Origin: Lewinellaceae bacterium
GTDB lineage: Bacteria > Bacteroidota > Bacteroidia > Chitinophagales > Saprospiraceae
Assembly (NCBI GenBank): GCA_020636375.1
Contig: JACJXZ010000014.1
Coordinates: 248,001 to 312,000, forward strand
Length of the DNA: 64,000 bases
Reading direction: 5' to 3'
The position numbers and the translations under genes are program-made. Within the stretch, counting starts at the first letter, position 1; the number at the start of each line of letters is the position of its first letter. This document shows positions 53,301-62,226 of the stretch, one piece after another. The notes below the pieces were generated by a model. The model saw only the letters and a program-made list of their open reading frames with translations. It was not told where the DNA came from and searched no databases.

Positions 53301-53954
53301 CAACTGGAGTTCTGTGCCGCCTCCGCCACGACGCCGCCCATCCTGCTCACCAATGAAGTCCTGAGCGTGCCGCCCGGGCAGGCGAACACCATCACCGATA
53401 ACCTCCTGAAGGCGGAAGACGATGAAGCCGGCCCGGACCAACTAACCTTCACCTTGCTGCAGCCGCCCGCCCACGGCCAGCTCTACCGCTGGAGCATGGA
53501 TGAAGTGCTGACTACCGGCGCCTTGTTCACCCAGTCGACCATCAACACGTTCAATCTGGTCTATGTACACGACGGCAGCGATACACAGGAAGACCACTTT
53601 ACCTTCATCGTCGACGACGGGCAGGGCGGTTTCATTCCCACCCAAACCTTCAACATCGCGATCGACGAGAATGCCGTGGTCAGCACCGGGGAGGCAACGC
53701 CCGCCAATGCCATCCGCCTGTTCCCCAACCCGGCGCAGGACCAGGTAACCATCGGCTTCCAGCGGGCCATCGGCGGCGAGGCGGTGGTGCAGTTGCTCAC
53801 CCTGCAGGGGCAGGCCGTTCAGCAACGCCGCTTCCCGGAGGCCGGGCGCCAGCAACTGCAGCTCAATACCGCCGGTCTGCCGGCCGGCATCTACTTCGTG
53901 AACGTGCAGACGGAAGAGGGGATCTTCACCGAAAAGCTGATCCTCCAGCAGTAA
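50313..53954 (+). CDS. secreted reprolysin-like zinc metalloprotease with P-domain and T9SS tail
   Basis: 1213 residues. A signal peptide (MRLFITLTFLFLGLIPVAA) is followed by a propeptide-like region of about 150 residues and an M12B-type metalloprotease domain with the zinc site HEMGHQFGANH (residues 346-356), the motif HExxHxxGxxH. Then come Ig-like/fibronectin-like domains (about 430-860), a proprotein-convertase P-domain (about 870-1010; TSSVFVNTDGTISDLNVKNLEVEF), a cadherin-like domain (LLQPPAHGQLYRW ... FTFIVDDGQGG), and a T9SS sorting domain (AIRLFPNPAQDQVTIGFQRAIGGEAVV). It should be exported and digest extracellular protein. The longest gene after the vWA protein, monocistronic, ended by a strong terminator. 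Confidence 0.95.
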   Translation: MRLFITLTFLFLGLIPVAAQQSFWVDVNPQSFAEAEARQGHFQVRNYRGLALDLEGLKSRLQAAPLEFTAEAAAPITLEMPMPDGTARTFEVLESPVMAPGLAARYPSIRTYKGWNPDDPRETIRFGYSPKGFYGTLLTAQGAVYIDTRTEGEAPLYMSYFVKDNPNPELWSSFECGTEHEEAEPGDIYEGDVVETRNPTGQITLRTFKLALACTGEYSQYHGGTKELVMAELVRVVNRLTQIFERDLAIRAELIENNDDIIFLNGATDNLTNGETGLLLAENGPVINPIVGINSYDYGHVLNIHNTGSYGVALLSSVCKLNEKAAGVSGFSAPEGDPFVISIVAHEMGHQFGANHTMSSCHNISSGTAYEPGSGSTILSYAGICGGGNNVQFFTSDYFHVASLQEIFIYTRTATGNTCPEKTPTTNTEPTVTIPLEGGFFIPTSTPFELVAEATDAEGDALTYCWEQYDLGPLNTGLGTPQGDAPSFRSFPPTEDPMRVFPKLEKILANNYDKTEVLPAYGRNLTFRCTVRDNNPQGGAAVWSQIRFHVDSTSGPFEVLAPNTFADLWIVGANTEISWDVANTTNDIVDCQSVNIKLSLDGGYTYPITLLENTENDGSAFITVPDAETTQARVRIEAANSIFFDVSNQNFVIEAATEPGYALNLSPNDIAPHCLPDPAVIEIQTVSILGFDEPISLDLVGELPDGTSYVFSQNPVNPSESTTLTIDFEGFFEQTLDLQVRAVTASLDTAYRQLEITTVSNDFSSMALVEPLDGRDDIQLQTAFSWVGTEDAESYDFELSTNAAFTGPLVESAYGLTTTEYYPENFFDNNQRFFWRVRPVNECGPGPWLTPFVFQTVSVDCADSGIASDLPINLPNQATTRTSSVFVNTDGTISDLNVKNLEVEFNPVRSLRITLVSPAGTRAILFNRNCFTNTGDIELSFDDEAPEDIPCPPTGFVPSQPEEPLSVFDGESTLGQWTLEVRIVETGFGVGTVKNWQLEFCAASATTPPILLTNEVLSVPPGQANTITDNLLKAEDDEAGPDQLTFTLLQPPAHGQLYRWSMDEVLTTGALFTQSTINTFNLVYVHDGSDTQEDHFTFIVDDGQGGFIPTQTFNIAIDENAVVSTGEATPANAIRLFPNPAQDQVTIGFQRAIGGEAVVQLLTLQGQAVQQRRFPEAGRQQLQLNTAGLPAGIYFVNVQTEEGIFTEKLILQQ

Positions 53955-53961
53955 GGGTATG

Positions 53962-54017
53962 GCACAAAAAAAGAGAGGCGCTCCTGACAGGCTCAGGGGG
54001 CCTCTCTTTTTTTGTGC
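53962..54017. terminator. strong bidirectional terminator
   Basis: GCACAAAAAAAGAGAGGC (53962-53979) pairs perfectly with 54000-54017, and the middle continues the stem (CTCCTGA/TCAGGGG). Runs of A and T on the two sides serve both the protease and the convergent queE gene. Confidence 0.9.
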
Positions 54018-54023
54018 GCCGTT

Positions 54024-54791
54024 TCAAACGCCCCGCTTGTTGCCGTAAATCATAATATGCAGGCGGCTGGTAAACCAGAAGCCATGCTGCTTGCATGCCT
54101 CCACCAGCCAGGCCTGTTTTTCCGTCAGGCTCTGCTCTGACGTACCCTCGGGCATGAGATAGATTTTTTCAGCGGGGATGGCATAGCGTCCGGCCAGTTC
54201 CAGCACCTCGTCCAGGTTCTGCGGTTTGGCGATGACGAACTTAAAGACGGCCTTGGGGCTTTGGGCAAAGAAGCGGTAAGCTTTAGGCTTCTCCCTTAGC
54301 TTTTGCGGATTGTTGGAGTTGGCCAGCTTGGGGGAAACGTTGTACTGGTTGATGCGGGCGTCGAAGGCCGGTTCGGGAAGCAGTGTGCCGTTGGTCTCTG
54401 TTTCAAACCAGTATGCTTCGCCCAGGGCATCCATCAGGGCCAAAAGCCCCTCCTGCTGCATCATCGGCTCCCCGCCGGTGAGGACGACGTTCCGGCAGGG
54501 GTACTGCCGGGCCATCTCCGCCACTTCTTCCACGGAAAGCTCCGCCACTACCTCCTTGATGTCGTACTTTTCGTAGCCCGGCGCTCCGTCGCGAACGTGG
54601 GCGAAGCGGGTGCCCTTCCAGTTCCAGGTATAGTCCGTATCGCACCAGATACAGTGCAGGTTGCAGAGGGAGGTGCGGATAAAGATGCTGGGCAGGCCCA
54701 GGTTTTTGCCCTCGCCCTGGATGCTGTAGAAAATCTCGGGGCGGCCGTCGGGGCAGGCTATTTTGAGTCGTGTTTTCGTGTATTGGTGCAT
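54024..54791 (-). CDS. queE: 7-carboxy-7-deazaguanine synthase
   Basis: 255 residues. Radical-SAM protein with the iron-sulfur motif CX3CX2C as CNLHCIWC (Cys43, 47, 50), the N-terminal YSIQGEGKNLGLPSIFIR that is typical of QueE, and the GGEP motif in VVLTGGEPMMQQEG. It converts 6-carboxytetrahydropterin to 7-carboxy-7-deazaguanine in queuosine and preQ0 synthesis. The C-terminus with YLMPEGTSEQSL fits the bacterial type. The start codon lies within a short repeat (CACCAATA units), and no later start is possible without losing the motif, so the first about ten residues may be non-conserved. Other queuosine genes are not in this window. Confidence 0.95.
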   Translation of the reverse strand: MHQYTKTRLKIACPDGRPEIFYSIQGEGKNLGLPSIFIRTSLCNLHCIWCDTDYTWNWKGTRFAHVRDGAPGYEKYDIKEVVAELSVEEVAEMARQYPCRNVVLTGGEPMMQQEGLLALMDALGEAYWFETETNGTLLPEPAFDARINQYNVSPKLANSNNPQKLREKPKAYRFFAQSPKAVFKFVIAKPQNLDEVLELAGRYAIPAEKIYLMPEGTSEQSLTEKQAWLVEACKQHGFWFTSRLHIMIYGNKRGV

Positions 54792-54838
54792 TGGTGTTTG
54801 GAAGCGTGTGAATGTTAAATGTGTAAATGGGAGGGGTG

Positions 54839-55410
54839 GGGCGCGATTCCTTTTTGCACCCCTTGCTCGGTTTTAGGCCCGGCCGGCCGACCGGGTAAAT
54901 CTTAGGCTGTAGGTTTTAGGGGGGCAACCCAGGCCTGAGATTGTTCAGAAATGTGTATCCGCCCGCAAGTCTTGAACCGCAGAGGTACGCTGCCTTTCCC
55001 TGCGGCGCTCCGCGCCTCCTGGGTTTTTTTTAACCGCAGGGCCCGCAGAGGGCCACAGAGGAAAGGCCGCATGGCAGGATGCTGCTTGCGCAGCGGAGCT
55101 ACGATACTCTTCTCTGCGGCCCTCTGCGCTCTTCCGAAACGAGTTCGGAACAGGTCCTGCGGTTTTACAAACATATGAGCTTGCCCGGCTGACGAGACGG
55201 GGCCGCTGAGAACCACAGAGTATTCGCTTGACAGCGAATACTTTGTGACCCCTCTGCGTGCCTCTGCGGCCTCTGCGGTTTAAACAAAAGACACAGCGTT
55301 TTGAACAGTCCCCCAGGCCTAATCGGGCATTTAACAGGCACCTAACGCCCAAAACCTAATGCCTAAATCCTCTCAACACCGAAGGGGGCACAATTTAGCA
55401 TCGCGCCCGA
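54839..55410. repeat. dispersed repeat R170, copy B, split by an insertion
   Basis: Left part 54839-54936 and right part 55312-55410 together equal copy A (6804-6970), with ends GGGCGCGAT/ATCGCGCCC. The middle is the element described at 54937-55311. Outside it, heptamers of the type TGTGTAA on the left (54806-54830) face TTTACAC-type heptamers on the right (55432-55470). Confidence 0.8.
54937..55311. mobile_element. MITE-like element family D inserted in R170 (9-bp target duplication)
   Basis: 375 bp flanked by CCCAGGCCT on both sides (54928-54936, 55312-55320), a sequence present only once in the uninterrupted copy A. The ends are imperfect inverted repeats GATTGTTCAGAA and the complement of GACTGTTCAAAA. 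Inside are palindromic blocks (AACCGCAG, CGCAGAGGG) of the kind seen as dispersed repeats. Open frames inside are not protein-like. An 8-9 bp duplication fits IS256-type transposases. Confidence 0.8.
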
Positions 55411-55470
55411 GGGGTGGACGGATTAGCTTTCGTTTACACTTTCACACACTTACACGTTTACACTTTGCAT

Positions 55471-56823
55471 TTACTCTCCTCCCCCCCTCATCCACACATC
55501 CCGCTGCGGGAACGGGATAGTGACGCCGTTCTTCCGGAAGGCCTGGTCGATCTCGAACCGGATGTCGCTTTTTACGTCTTCGATCCGGAGGAACTCGTGC
55601 GACCAGAAGTGAATTTGGAAATCCAGGGAGGAATCTCCAAAGTTGACAAACCGGACAAAGGGCGGGGGGTGCCGCAGTACGAAAGCGTTTTCCCGGGCCA
55701 CATTGAGCAGGATTTTTTTAACCAGCTCGGTATCGGAGCCATAGGCGACGCCCACTGCTACGTAGAAGCGAGCTTTTTTGTCGTTGAGGCTCCAGTTGAC
55801 CACCTTGTCGATGATGAGTTTGGAGTTGGGGACGATCACGGTGATGTTGTCGCGGGTTTCCACCAGCGAAGTGCGCACGCCGATGCGCCGCACCGTGCCG
55901 ACCAGGCCGTCGATTTCGACGACATCCCCCACCTCTATCCTCCGTTCGAACAGCATGATGATGCCCGAGAAGAGGTCTTTGAACGTTTCCTGGAGGCCCA
56001 GGCCGATGCCGACCAGCAGGGCGGCGGCCCCGCCCCAGAGCACCGTCAGGGAGAATCCCAGCGCTTCCAGGGCCATCAGGATGGCAATGACGTAAACAAA
56101 GTACTGCAGCAGTTGGTTGATGGCGTACTGGGAGCCTACGTTGATATTTTTGCTCTTATAGTAGTTCTTGAGGATCAGCTGGATCATCACCCAGCTAATG
56201 AGGCGGGCGACCAGCAGGATGAATACGGCATTGAGGATATTGACCAGAGTGAAGGGAGTTCCCTCATCCTGCCCTTTGGCAGGGGGGTAAGTAAAAAATT
56301 CCGGATTGATCTCAAAAGCCTGGACAATAAACAGCAAGGCCAGCACGTAAACGACATACTGCACCGTCCGGTTGGCGTGCCTCTTGGAGTCCTTCTGGTA
56401 CTGATCCAGTTCGATAGCCCGGTCTTCTTTCTGTTCGTAATAGCTGTGGATGAGTATTTTGGAGATCACCAGGTCGAGCAGGCGGGCCAGTTGCCAGATG
56501 ATCAGGGCCTGCAGGATGGTGGATATCTTGAGATTGGGCGCCGTTTCCCGGGTCGTCTCGATCAGCAGTCGGTCGAATTTAAAGATGAACAGCAGCCCCA
56601 GAATGGCGGAAAGCATGAAAAAAATGGCCAGGATAGACCACATCTTCCGGCGGTCGTTTTTTTCGACTTCCACTTTTTCGAAAAGCCGGGGCGACAGCCG
56701 AAAGGTGATCAGCCAGTAGGCGAGGAACAACCCGGCAAGCAGGAGCGAACCGGCGGCAACCTGCCACACGGTGATTACCTTTCCCAGGATACTGAACAGT
56801 TCGGTGTTGAAAAATTCGCCCAT
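55471..56823 (-). CDS. mechanosensitive ion channel, MscS family
   Basis: 450 residues from ATG 56823 (MGEFFNTELFSILGKVI). About five transmembrane helices are seen, the last being the pore helix LTVLWGGAAALLVGIGLGLQETFKDLFSGIIMLFERR with Gly/Ala packing. The beta domain VGDVVEIDGLVGTVRRIGVRTSLVETRDNITVIVPNSKLI and the C-terminal alpha-beta domain follow. It opens on membrane tension and releases solutes at hypo-osmotic shock. The upstream hydrophobic frame to 56916 is possible but the internal ATG gives a normal MscS N-terminus. Divergent from the adenine deaminase gene. Confidence 0.93.
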   Translation of the reverse strand: MGEFFNTELFSILGKVITVWQVAAGSLLLAGLFLAYWLITFRLSPRLFEKVEVEKNDRRKMWSILAIFFMLSAILGLLFIFKFDRLLIETTRETAPNLKISTILQALIIWQLARLLDLVISKILIHSYYEQKEDRAIELDQYQKDSKRHANRTVQYVVYVLALLFIVQAFEINPEFFTYPPAKGQDEGTPFTLVNILNAVFILLVARLISWVMIQLILKNYYKSKNINVGSQYAINQLLQYFVYVIAILMALEALGFSLTVLWGGAAALLVGIGLGLQETFKDLFSGIIMLFERRIEVGDVVEIDGLVGTVRRIGVRTSLVETRDNITVIVPNSKLIIDKVVNWSLNDKKARFYVAVGVAYGSDTELVKKILLNVARENAFVLRHPPPFVRFVNFGDSSLDFQIHFWSHEFLRIEDVKSDIRFEIDQAFRKNGVTIPFPQRDVWMRGGGE

Positions 56824-57050
56824 AGGCCTCAAAATAAATGGTTTCCCAGGTAAAAACAGGATAAGAAAGCTTATTTTTTTCCGAAGCGGGTAAATAGAGA
56901 AAAGGACATTGTGCAAATAATTGTACTTTTAAACTGCCACGAAAGCACCAAAACACTAAATCCGCACAAAATTTTGGTAGGATTTGGAGTTTAAGTGGCA
57001 GGAGTAAGCCTATAAGTAGCTGTAATACCGCCTCCATTAACCAAAACACT

Positions 57051-58675
57051 ATGAAAATCTTTCAGGGCAACTCGTTGACCTCCACACCCGCGACATCTAC
57101 CCGGCGGAAGTCCGCGTAGAGCATGTGCATCGCAAGCATCCGCCAGCTCGAAAAGTGAAGGGTTTTACATCCTGCCGGCTTCGTCGACGCTCATGCGCCA
57201 TCGAAAGTTCCATGCTCGTGCCGTCGGAATTTGCCCGCCTGGCCGTTGTCCACGGCACGGTGGCCACCGTCTCCGACCCTCACGAGATCGCCAACGTGCT
57301 GGGAGCAGCAGGCGTACATTACATGATCGAAAACGGCCGGCGGGTACCTTTCAAGTTCAACTTCGGGGCACCCTCCTGTGTGCCGGCCACGGCCTTTGAG
57401 ACCGCCGGCGCCGCCATCGATGCCGAAGGGGTGGCCGAGCTGCTCCGGATGCCGGAGGTCAAATACCTGGCGGAGATGATGAACTATCCCGGTGTCCTGC
57501 ACCAGGACCCCGAAGTGATGGCCAAGCTGGCGGCCGCCCAACGGCTGGGCAAGCCCGTCGACGGCCACGCCCCGGGCCTTAGGGGAGAAGAGGCCCGGCG
57601 CTATTTCCAGGCAGGCATCAGCACCGACCACGAGTGCTTCACCTATGAGGAAGGCCTGGAAAAGCTGCAGATGGGCGTAAAGGTGATCATCCGGGAGGGC
57701 AGCGCCGCCCGGAACTTCGACGCCCTCATCGGGTTGCTTCCCCAATTTCCCGATCAGGTCATGTTCTGCTCCGACGACAAGCACCCGGACGGCCTCATCC
57801 TCGGGCACATCAACCAACTGGCAGCGCGGGCAGTGGCTGCCGGCTGCAACCGGTTCGACGTGCTGCGGGCCGCCTGCCTCAACCCCGTTGAGCATTACGG
57901 CCTCGATGTCGGCCAGCTGCGGCCGGGCGACCCTGCCGACTTCATTCTGGTGGAAAGCCTGGAATCCTTCAACGTCCGGGCCACTTATATCGACGGCACC
58001 CTCGTCGCCGAAGACGGCCGCAGCCGGATCGAAAGGGTGGAGGCCCGGGTGATCAACAACTTCAATACCTCCCCGAAACAGCCGGAAGAATTCCAGCTGC
58101 CGACAGAGGGGCCGCAGATACAGGTGATCCGCGCCCTGGACGGGGAGATCGTCACCGAAAGCTTCACCGCCGTAGCGAAAGTGGAAAACGGGCAGGCCGT
58201 CTCCGACCCAGCCCGGGATATCCTCAAGATAGCCGTCGTCAACCGTTATGAAGACGCCGCTCCCGCCCTGGGCTTCATCAACGGCTTCGGGCTGAAGGAA
58301 GGCGCCATCGCCTCCTGCGTAGGGCACGACTCGCACAACATCATCGCCGTCGGGGCCGACGAGGCGTCCATCTGCCGGGCGGTCAACCTGATCATCGCCA
58401 ACAAAGGAGGCATCGCAGCAGTATCCGCCGCCGGGGAGCATGTCCTGCCCCTGCCGGTGGCCGGCATCCTCACCAACGCCGACGGCTATGAGGTGGCGCA
58501 GGCCTATAAGGAGATGGACGCTTTCGCCAAACAACAACAAGGCTGTACCCTTGGGGCACCCTTCATGGCGTTGTCGTTCATGGCCCTGCTGGTCATCCCC
58601 AGCCTCAAGCTCGGCGACAAAGGGTTGTTCGATGGCCGGGCTTTTCGTTTTACGCCCTTGTTTGTGGGGGGGTGA
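57051..58675 (+). pseudogene. ade: adenine deaminase with a disrupted 5' end
   Basis: From 57196 on the frame is intact for 490 residues and is clearly adenine deaminase: IESSMLVPSEFARLAV, SDPHEIANVLG, VDGHAPGL, STDHECFT, CSDDKHPDGLILGH and the C-terminal domain to GDKGLFDG. The first 150 bp contain several indels. The start MKIFQGN is in one frame, LVDLHTRDIYPAEVRVEH in another, and FYILPGF VDAH in pieces, so the metal-binding HVH motif at the end of strand 1 is lost. A functional enzyme would make hypoxanthine from adenine. Either the gene is dead or the assembly has errors here; the rest of the gene shows no decay. Confidence 0.9.
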
Positions 58676-58687
58676 CGAGAGGGGGGG

Positions 58688-58795
58688 GCTGTTGGCTGTT
58701 CGCGGTTTGCTGTTCGCTGTTCGCTGTTCGCTGTTCGCGGTTTGCTGTTCGCTGTTCGCAACAAACAACGAACAACAAACAACAAACAACCCCCA
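58688..58795. repeat. inverted heptamer array GCTGTTC / AAACAAC
   Basis: About ten units GCTGTTC or GCGGTTT in 7-bp register are followed by units GAACAAC/AAACAAC that are roughly complementary. It can form a long hairpin after the adenine deaminase stop. Confidence 0.85.
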
Positions 58796-58871
58796 CCCCA
58801 ACTTGCCTCAGAATAATTATCTTTGGGGCCGGAACCCTTGTTTAAAAAAACTTTTATCTCAATCGCCGCTC

Positions 58872-59537
58872 ATGCCCAGACTGCTGGCTCAGGTAATATC
58901 CTTCATTTTTCACCCGCTGCTGATCGTGACCTACATGCTGGTCCTGCTGCTGCTGGTCAACCCGTACCTCTTTGGCGTCAGCAGTATTGGCGACAGGGCC
59001 AGCAAGCTGTTGATCCTGCAGGTCTTCCTTTCCACCTTTTTCATTCCCGGGGTGGCGGTGGCCATGCTGCGGTTCACCGGCATGATCCAGTCGTTTGAGA
59101 TGAAGAGCAGGCAGGAGCGCATCGGCCCGTACATCATTACGGGTATATTCTACCTGTGGATGTTTCGCAACTTTCTGGACAACCCGTCCATCCCGACTGC
59201 CTTCACCTGTTTTTTGCTGGGGGCCACCATCGGGTTGTTCTTTGCCTTTTTCGTCAATATTTTTTCCCGGATCAGCGCGCACGCCGTGGGCGTTGGCGGG
59301 TTGCTGGGCATGGTGGTCATTACCATGTTGTTGTTCAGTTACGACACCTTCACCATCCTGTCGCCGCGCGGGACGCTGGAGGTCGGCATGAGCACCATCC
59401 TGCTGCTCGCCATACTGATCGCGGGGCTGGTGGGCACAGCGCGCCTGGCCCTGCAGGCCCATGAGCCTATGGACCTCTACGGCGGTTACCTGGTGGGGTT
59501 TGCATCGCAGTTTATGGCGTTGCGGTTTTTATTTTAA
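58872..59537 (+). CDS. multi-pass membrane protein of unknown function
   Basis: 221 residues from ATG 58872 (MPRLLAQVISFIFHPLLIVTYMLVLLLLV). Six hydrophobic helices are visible with few charged residues between them; a conserved-looking motif MKSRQERIGPYIITGIFYLWMF lies in the middle. Proteins of this kind (about 200-220 residues) are frequent in Bacteroidota and have been linked by fold to PAP2-like phosphatase membrane domains, but the catalytic residues are not seen. It lies 24 bp upstream of the kynurenine monooxygenase gene and is probably co-transcribed with it. Confidence 0.8.
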   Translation: MPRLLAQVISFIFHPLLIVTYMLVLLLLVNPYLFGVSSIGDRASKLLILQVFLSTFFIPGVAVAMLRFTGMIQSFEMKSRQERIGPYIITGIFYLWMFRNFLDNPSIPTAFTCFLLGATIGLFFAFFVNIFSRISAHAVGVGGLLGMVVITMLLFSYDTFTILSPRGTLEVGMSTILLLAILIAGLVGTARLALQAHEPMDLYGGYLVGFASQFMALRFLF

Positions 59538-59561
59538 AGCTGCCTAACCAATTATTATAAA

Positions 59562-60920
59562 ATGGAGAAACGAGCAATTATTGTTGGCGCCGGGCTGGTC
59601 GGTTCCCTCTGGGCCGTCCTGCTGGCCAAGCGCGGGTATGACGTCGACGTGTATGAACTTCGGGAGGATCCCCGCCAGGCGGGTTTCATCGGAGGCCGTT
59701 CCATCAACCTGGCGATGAGCACCCGGGGCTGGAGAGCGCTGGAGAAAGCCGGGATAGAAAATAAGATCCGCGAGGTGGCCATCCCCATGAAGGGCCGCAT
59801 GATGCACGACGAGCAAGGCCAGCTGGCCTTTCAGCCTTACGGCAAAGAAGGGCAGGCCATCTATTCCGTCTCCCGCGGCGGCCTGAATATCGAACTCATC
59901 CGGATTGCCGATCAATATGAGAACCTGCGGTTCCACTTTGCCCATAAATGCCTCGGGGTAGACCTGCGGGCCAATACTGTCCATTTTGAGCATGCCGGCG
60001 ACGGCCGCCGGGTATCCGTGGAAGCGCCCCTCATTTTCGGGACAGACGGTGCCTTCTCGGCCGTGCGCCGCAGTTTTATGAAGCTGCCCCGCTTCAATTA
60101 TTCCCAGCAATACCTGGAGTATGGGTATAAAGAACTGCACATCCCCCCGCTGCCCGGCGGCGGGCACGCCATCGACAAAAACGCCCTGCACATCTGGCCG
60201 CGCGGGCAGTTCATGATGATCGCCCTGCCCAATGTCGACGGCAGTTTTACCGGCACCCTTTTCCTGCCCTTTGAAGGCAGGGCCAACAGCTTCGAACAGC
60301 TCCAGTCTGATGAGCAGATCCAGGTCTTCTTTGAACAGCATTTTCCGGACAGCATCCCCCTCATTCCGGGGCTGCTGGAAGATTTCCGCACCAACCCCAC
60401 GGCCGCGCTGGCCACCATCCGTTGCTTCCCCTGGTGTTACGAAAATAAAGTCCTGCTGATCGGCGACGCCTCTCATGCGATTGTGCCGTTCTACGGCCAG
60501 GGCATGAACTCCGGCTTCGAAGACTGTTCTCTGCTGGACGAGCTGATGGAAACCTACCAGGACAACTGGGATAAGATCATGGAGGTGTTCAACCAGGAGC
60601 GCCCCCGGGACGCCAACGCCATCGCCGACCTGGCCCTGCGCAACTTCGTGGAAATGCGCGACCGGGTGGCCGACCCGCGCTTCCTCCTGCGCAAAGAGAT
60701 CGAAGCCTACCTGAACGAACAATATCCCGAAGATTTCCTCCCCCTCTATTCCCAGGTGACCTTCAGCCACATCCCTTACAGCCGGGCCCTAAAGGAAGGC
60801 CTGGCCCAGGACGAGCTCTTCGACCGCATCCTGGCCATCGAAGGCATCGAAGCGAACTGGCGCGAAAACGGGGAACTGGGGGAGGTGTTCCGGGAATGGA
60901 TCAGGGAGCGGAGGGGGTGA
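59562..60920 (+). CDS. kmo: kynurenine 3-monooxygenase
   Basis: 452 residues. FAD-dependent aromatic hydroxylase with the dinucleotide motif GAGLVGS at residues 9-15, the family motif GGRSINLAMSTRG, the DG motif in IFGTDGAFSAVR and the GD motif in LLIGDASHAIVPFYGQGMNSGFED. This is the bacterial KMO that turns L-kynurenine into 3-hydroxykynurenine in tryptophan breakdown and, in some Bacteroidota, in de novo NAD synthesis. The C-terminal helix that anchors eukaryotic KMO is absent. It probably shares an mRNA with the membrane protein before it. Other pathway genes (kynureninase, 3-HAO) are not in the window. Confidence 0.95.
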   Translation: MEKRAIIVGAGLVGSLWAVLLAKRGYDVDVYELREDPRQAGFIGGRSINLAMSTRGWRALEKAGIENKIREVAIPMKGRMMHDEQGQLAFQPYGKEGQAIYSVSRGGLNIELIRIADQYENLRFHFAHKCLGVDLRANTVHFEHAGDGRRVSVEAPLIFGTDGAFSAVRRSFMKLPRFNYSQQYLEYGYKELHIPPLPGGGHAIDKNALHIWPRGQFMMIALPNVDGSFTGTLFLPFEGRANSFEQLQSDEQIQVFFEQHFPDSIPLIPGLLEDFRTNPTAALATIRCFPWCYENKVLLIGDASHAIVPFYGQGMNSGFEDCSLLDELMETYQDNWDKIMEVFNQERPRDANAIADLALRNFVEMRDRVADPRFLLRKEIEAYLNEQYPEDFLPLYSQVTFSHIPYSRALKEGLAQDELFDRILAIEGIEANWRENGELGEVFREWIRERRG

Positions 60921-60981
60921 GGGGAACTGGAAGTCGGAAGTGGGAAGGCGGAAGTTTGCCTGCCCGCGGGCAATGAAAGCA

Positions 60982-61911
60982 TTAACCACCCGCCTGCCTC
61001 CGTTTCTGCAAGGTAATGACCAGCACCCCCGAAATAACCAGGGCCGTACCTGCCCATTGCAGCCAGCCCAGCCGCTCGCCCAGGAAGAAATAAGCCAGCA
61101 CGATGGTGGATATCGGGCCGACGCTGCCGATGATTGAAGCGTTGCCGGAGCCAATGAGGCGAATACCTTCGGACAGTAAAAAAGAAGGGAGGACGGTAGC
61201 GATCAGGGCCATCAGCGCCGCCAGGCCGTAGACCTCAGGAGGGAAACCGAAGAGCTGCCAGCGGTAAGCGATGCCGTGGTGCGCCAGCACCGCCGCCGCC
61301 GAGGCCGTCATGGCCAGGGAGGTGAACCGCAACGTGCCGATCCGGGGCAGGAGCCGCCCGCTGCCGACAATATAGGCGGCATAGGCCAGCGCGCCGGAAA
61401 AGATCAGGGCGGCGCCGAGGACGAAGTTCTGGTCGCCGCTCAAATACAAGCCCTCCGAAAAGGCAATGGCGATGCCCAGATAAGTGAGCAATAAGGCGCC
61501 GAGCTGCCGGCGGCTGATGGGTTCCCGGTAGACAACGGCGCCGATCAGCAGCACCAGCGTCGGGTACACGAACAGGATGAGCCGTTCCAGGCTGGCCGTG
61601 ATGTATTTCAGCCCGATGAAATCAAACAGGCTGGCTAGGTAATACCCCAGGACGCCCAGCAGCAGGATGCGCAGGCCGTCTTTTCGGCCAATGGGAAGGC
61701 CCCGGTACTTCTTCTGCCGCTGGGAAAGAAAGGCCACCGCCAGGAAAAAAGGCAGCGAAAACAGCATCCGCAGGGCTAGCAGGGAAATGCTGTCCACTTC
61801 ATACCGATAGGCGAGCTTGACGATCACCGCCTTGGTGGAAAACAAAATGGCGCCCGTGAACGCCAGGGCCGCCCCCAGCAGCATCCGGCGGCCGTCGATC
61901 TGTTGTTGCAT
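60982..61911 (-). CDS. EamA-family (DMT) transporter
   Basis: 309 residues with ten hydrophobic helices in two homologous halves (ALAFTGAILFSTKAVIVKLAYR; ALIFSGALAYAAYIVGSGRLLPRI and the end FLGERLGWLQWAGTALVISGVLVITLQ). The two EamA units each begin with the small-residue-rich first helix and end with a PxxS/GE loop. Members export amino acids, nucleobases or drugs; the substrate cannot be read from sequence. Single gene. Confidence 0.92.
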   Translation of the reverse strand: MQQQIDGRRMLLGAALAFTGAILFSTKAVIVKLAYRYEVDSISLLALRMLFSLPFFLAVAFLSQRQKKYRGLPIGRKDGLRILLLGVLGYYLASLFDFIGLKYITASLERLILFVYPTLVLLIGAVVYREPISRRQLGALLLTYLGIAIAFSEGLYLSGDQNFVLGAALIFSGALAYAAYIVGSGRLLPRIGTLRFTSLAMTASAAAVLAHHGIAYRWQLFGFPPEVYGLAALMALIATVLPSFLLSEGIRLIGSGNASIIGSVGPISTIVLAYFFLGERLGWLQWAGTALVISGVLVITLQKRRQAGG

Positions 61912-61954
61912 CAGCCAAAGCTAAGGGAAAAGGAAATACGATTGGAGGGATAGG

Positions 61955-62226
61955 GGGAAATACATGGAAATGCATGGAAATATATTGAGATAGGTGGAAA
62001 TGCATGGAGATACGTGGAAATGGATGGAAATGTCCCGGCACCTGTACGCTACCGGGCGCTTGGGAGTGTTCAAAGTTCCGGGTTTTAAGTTCAAAGTTAC
62101 CCTGGGGATACGCTTATTTGAACTATCCCGAGCAAGGGGTGCAAAAAGGAATCGCGCCCGGCAGGTCTGGTCCCAACGTATACACCAATGCACCAATACA
62201 CCAATCCAACACCTCTGTCCGCTCCA
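61955..62226. repeat. spacer with GGAAATGCAT units and a fragment of R170
   Basis: Units of about 10 bp of the type TGGAAATGCA run from 61964 to 62035. Then come GTTCAAAG-type units (62070-62098), an inverted 32-bp piece of repeat R170 (62128-62159), and CACCAATA octamers (62178-62208). No gene. Confidence 0.7.

Noticed and set aside
54937..55311. Small genes inside element D
   Set aside because: Frames on both strands are built from palindromic CGCAGAGG-type blocks and look alike on both strands, as expected from inverted repeats.
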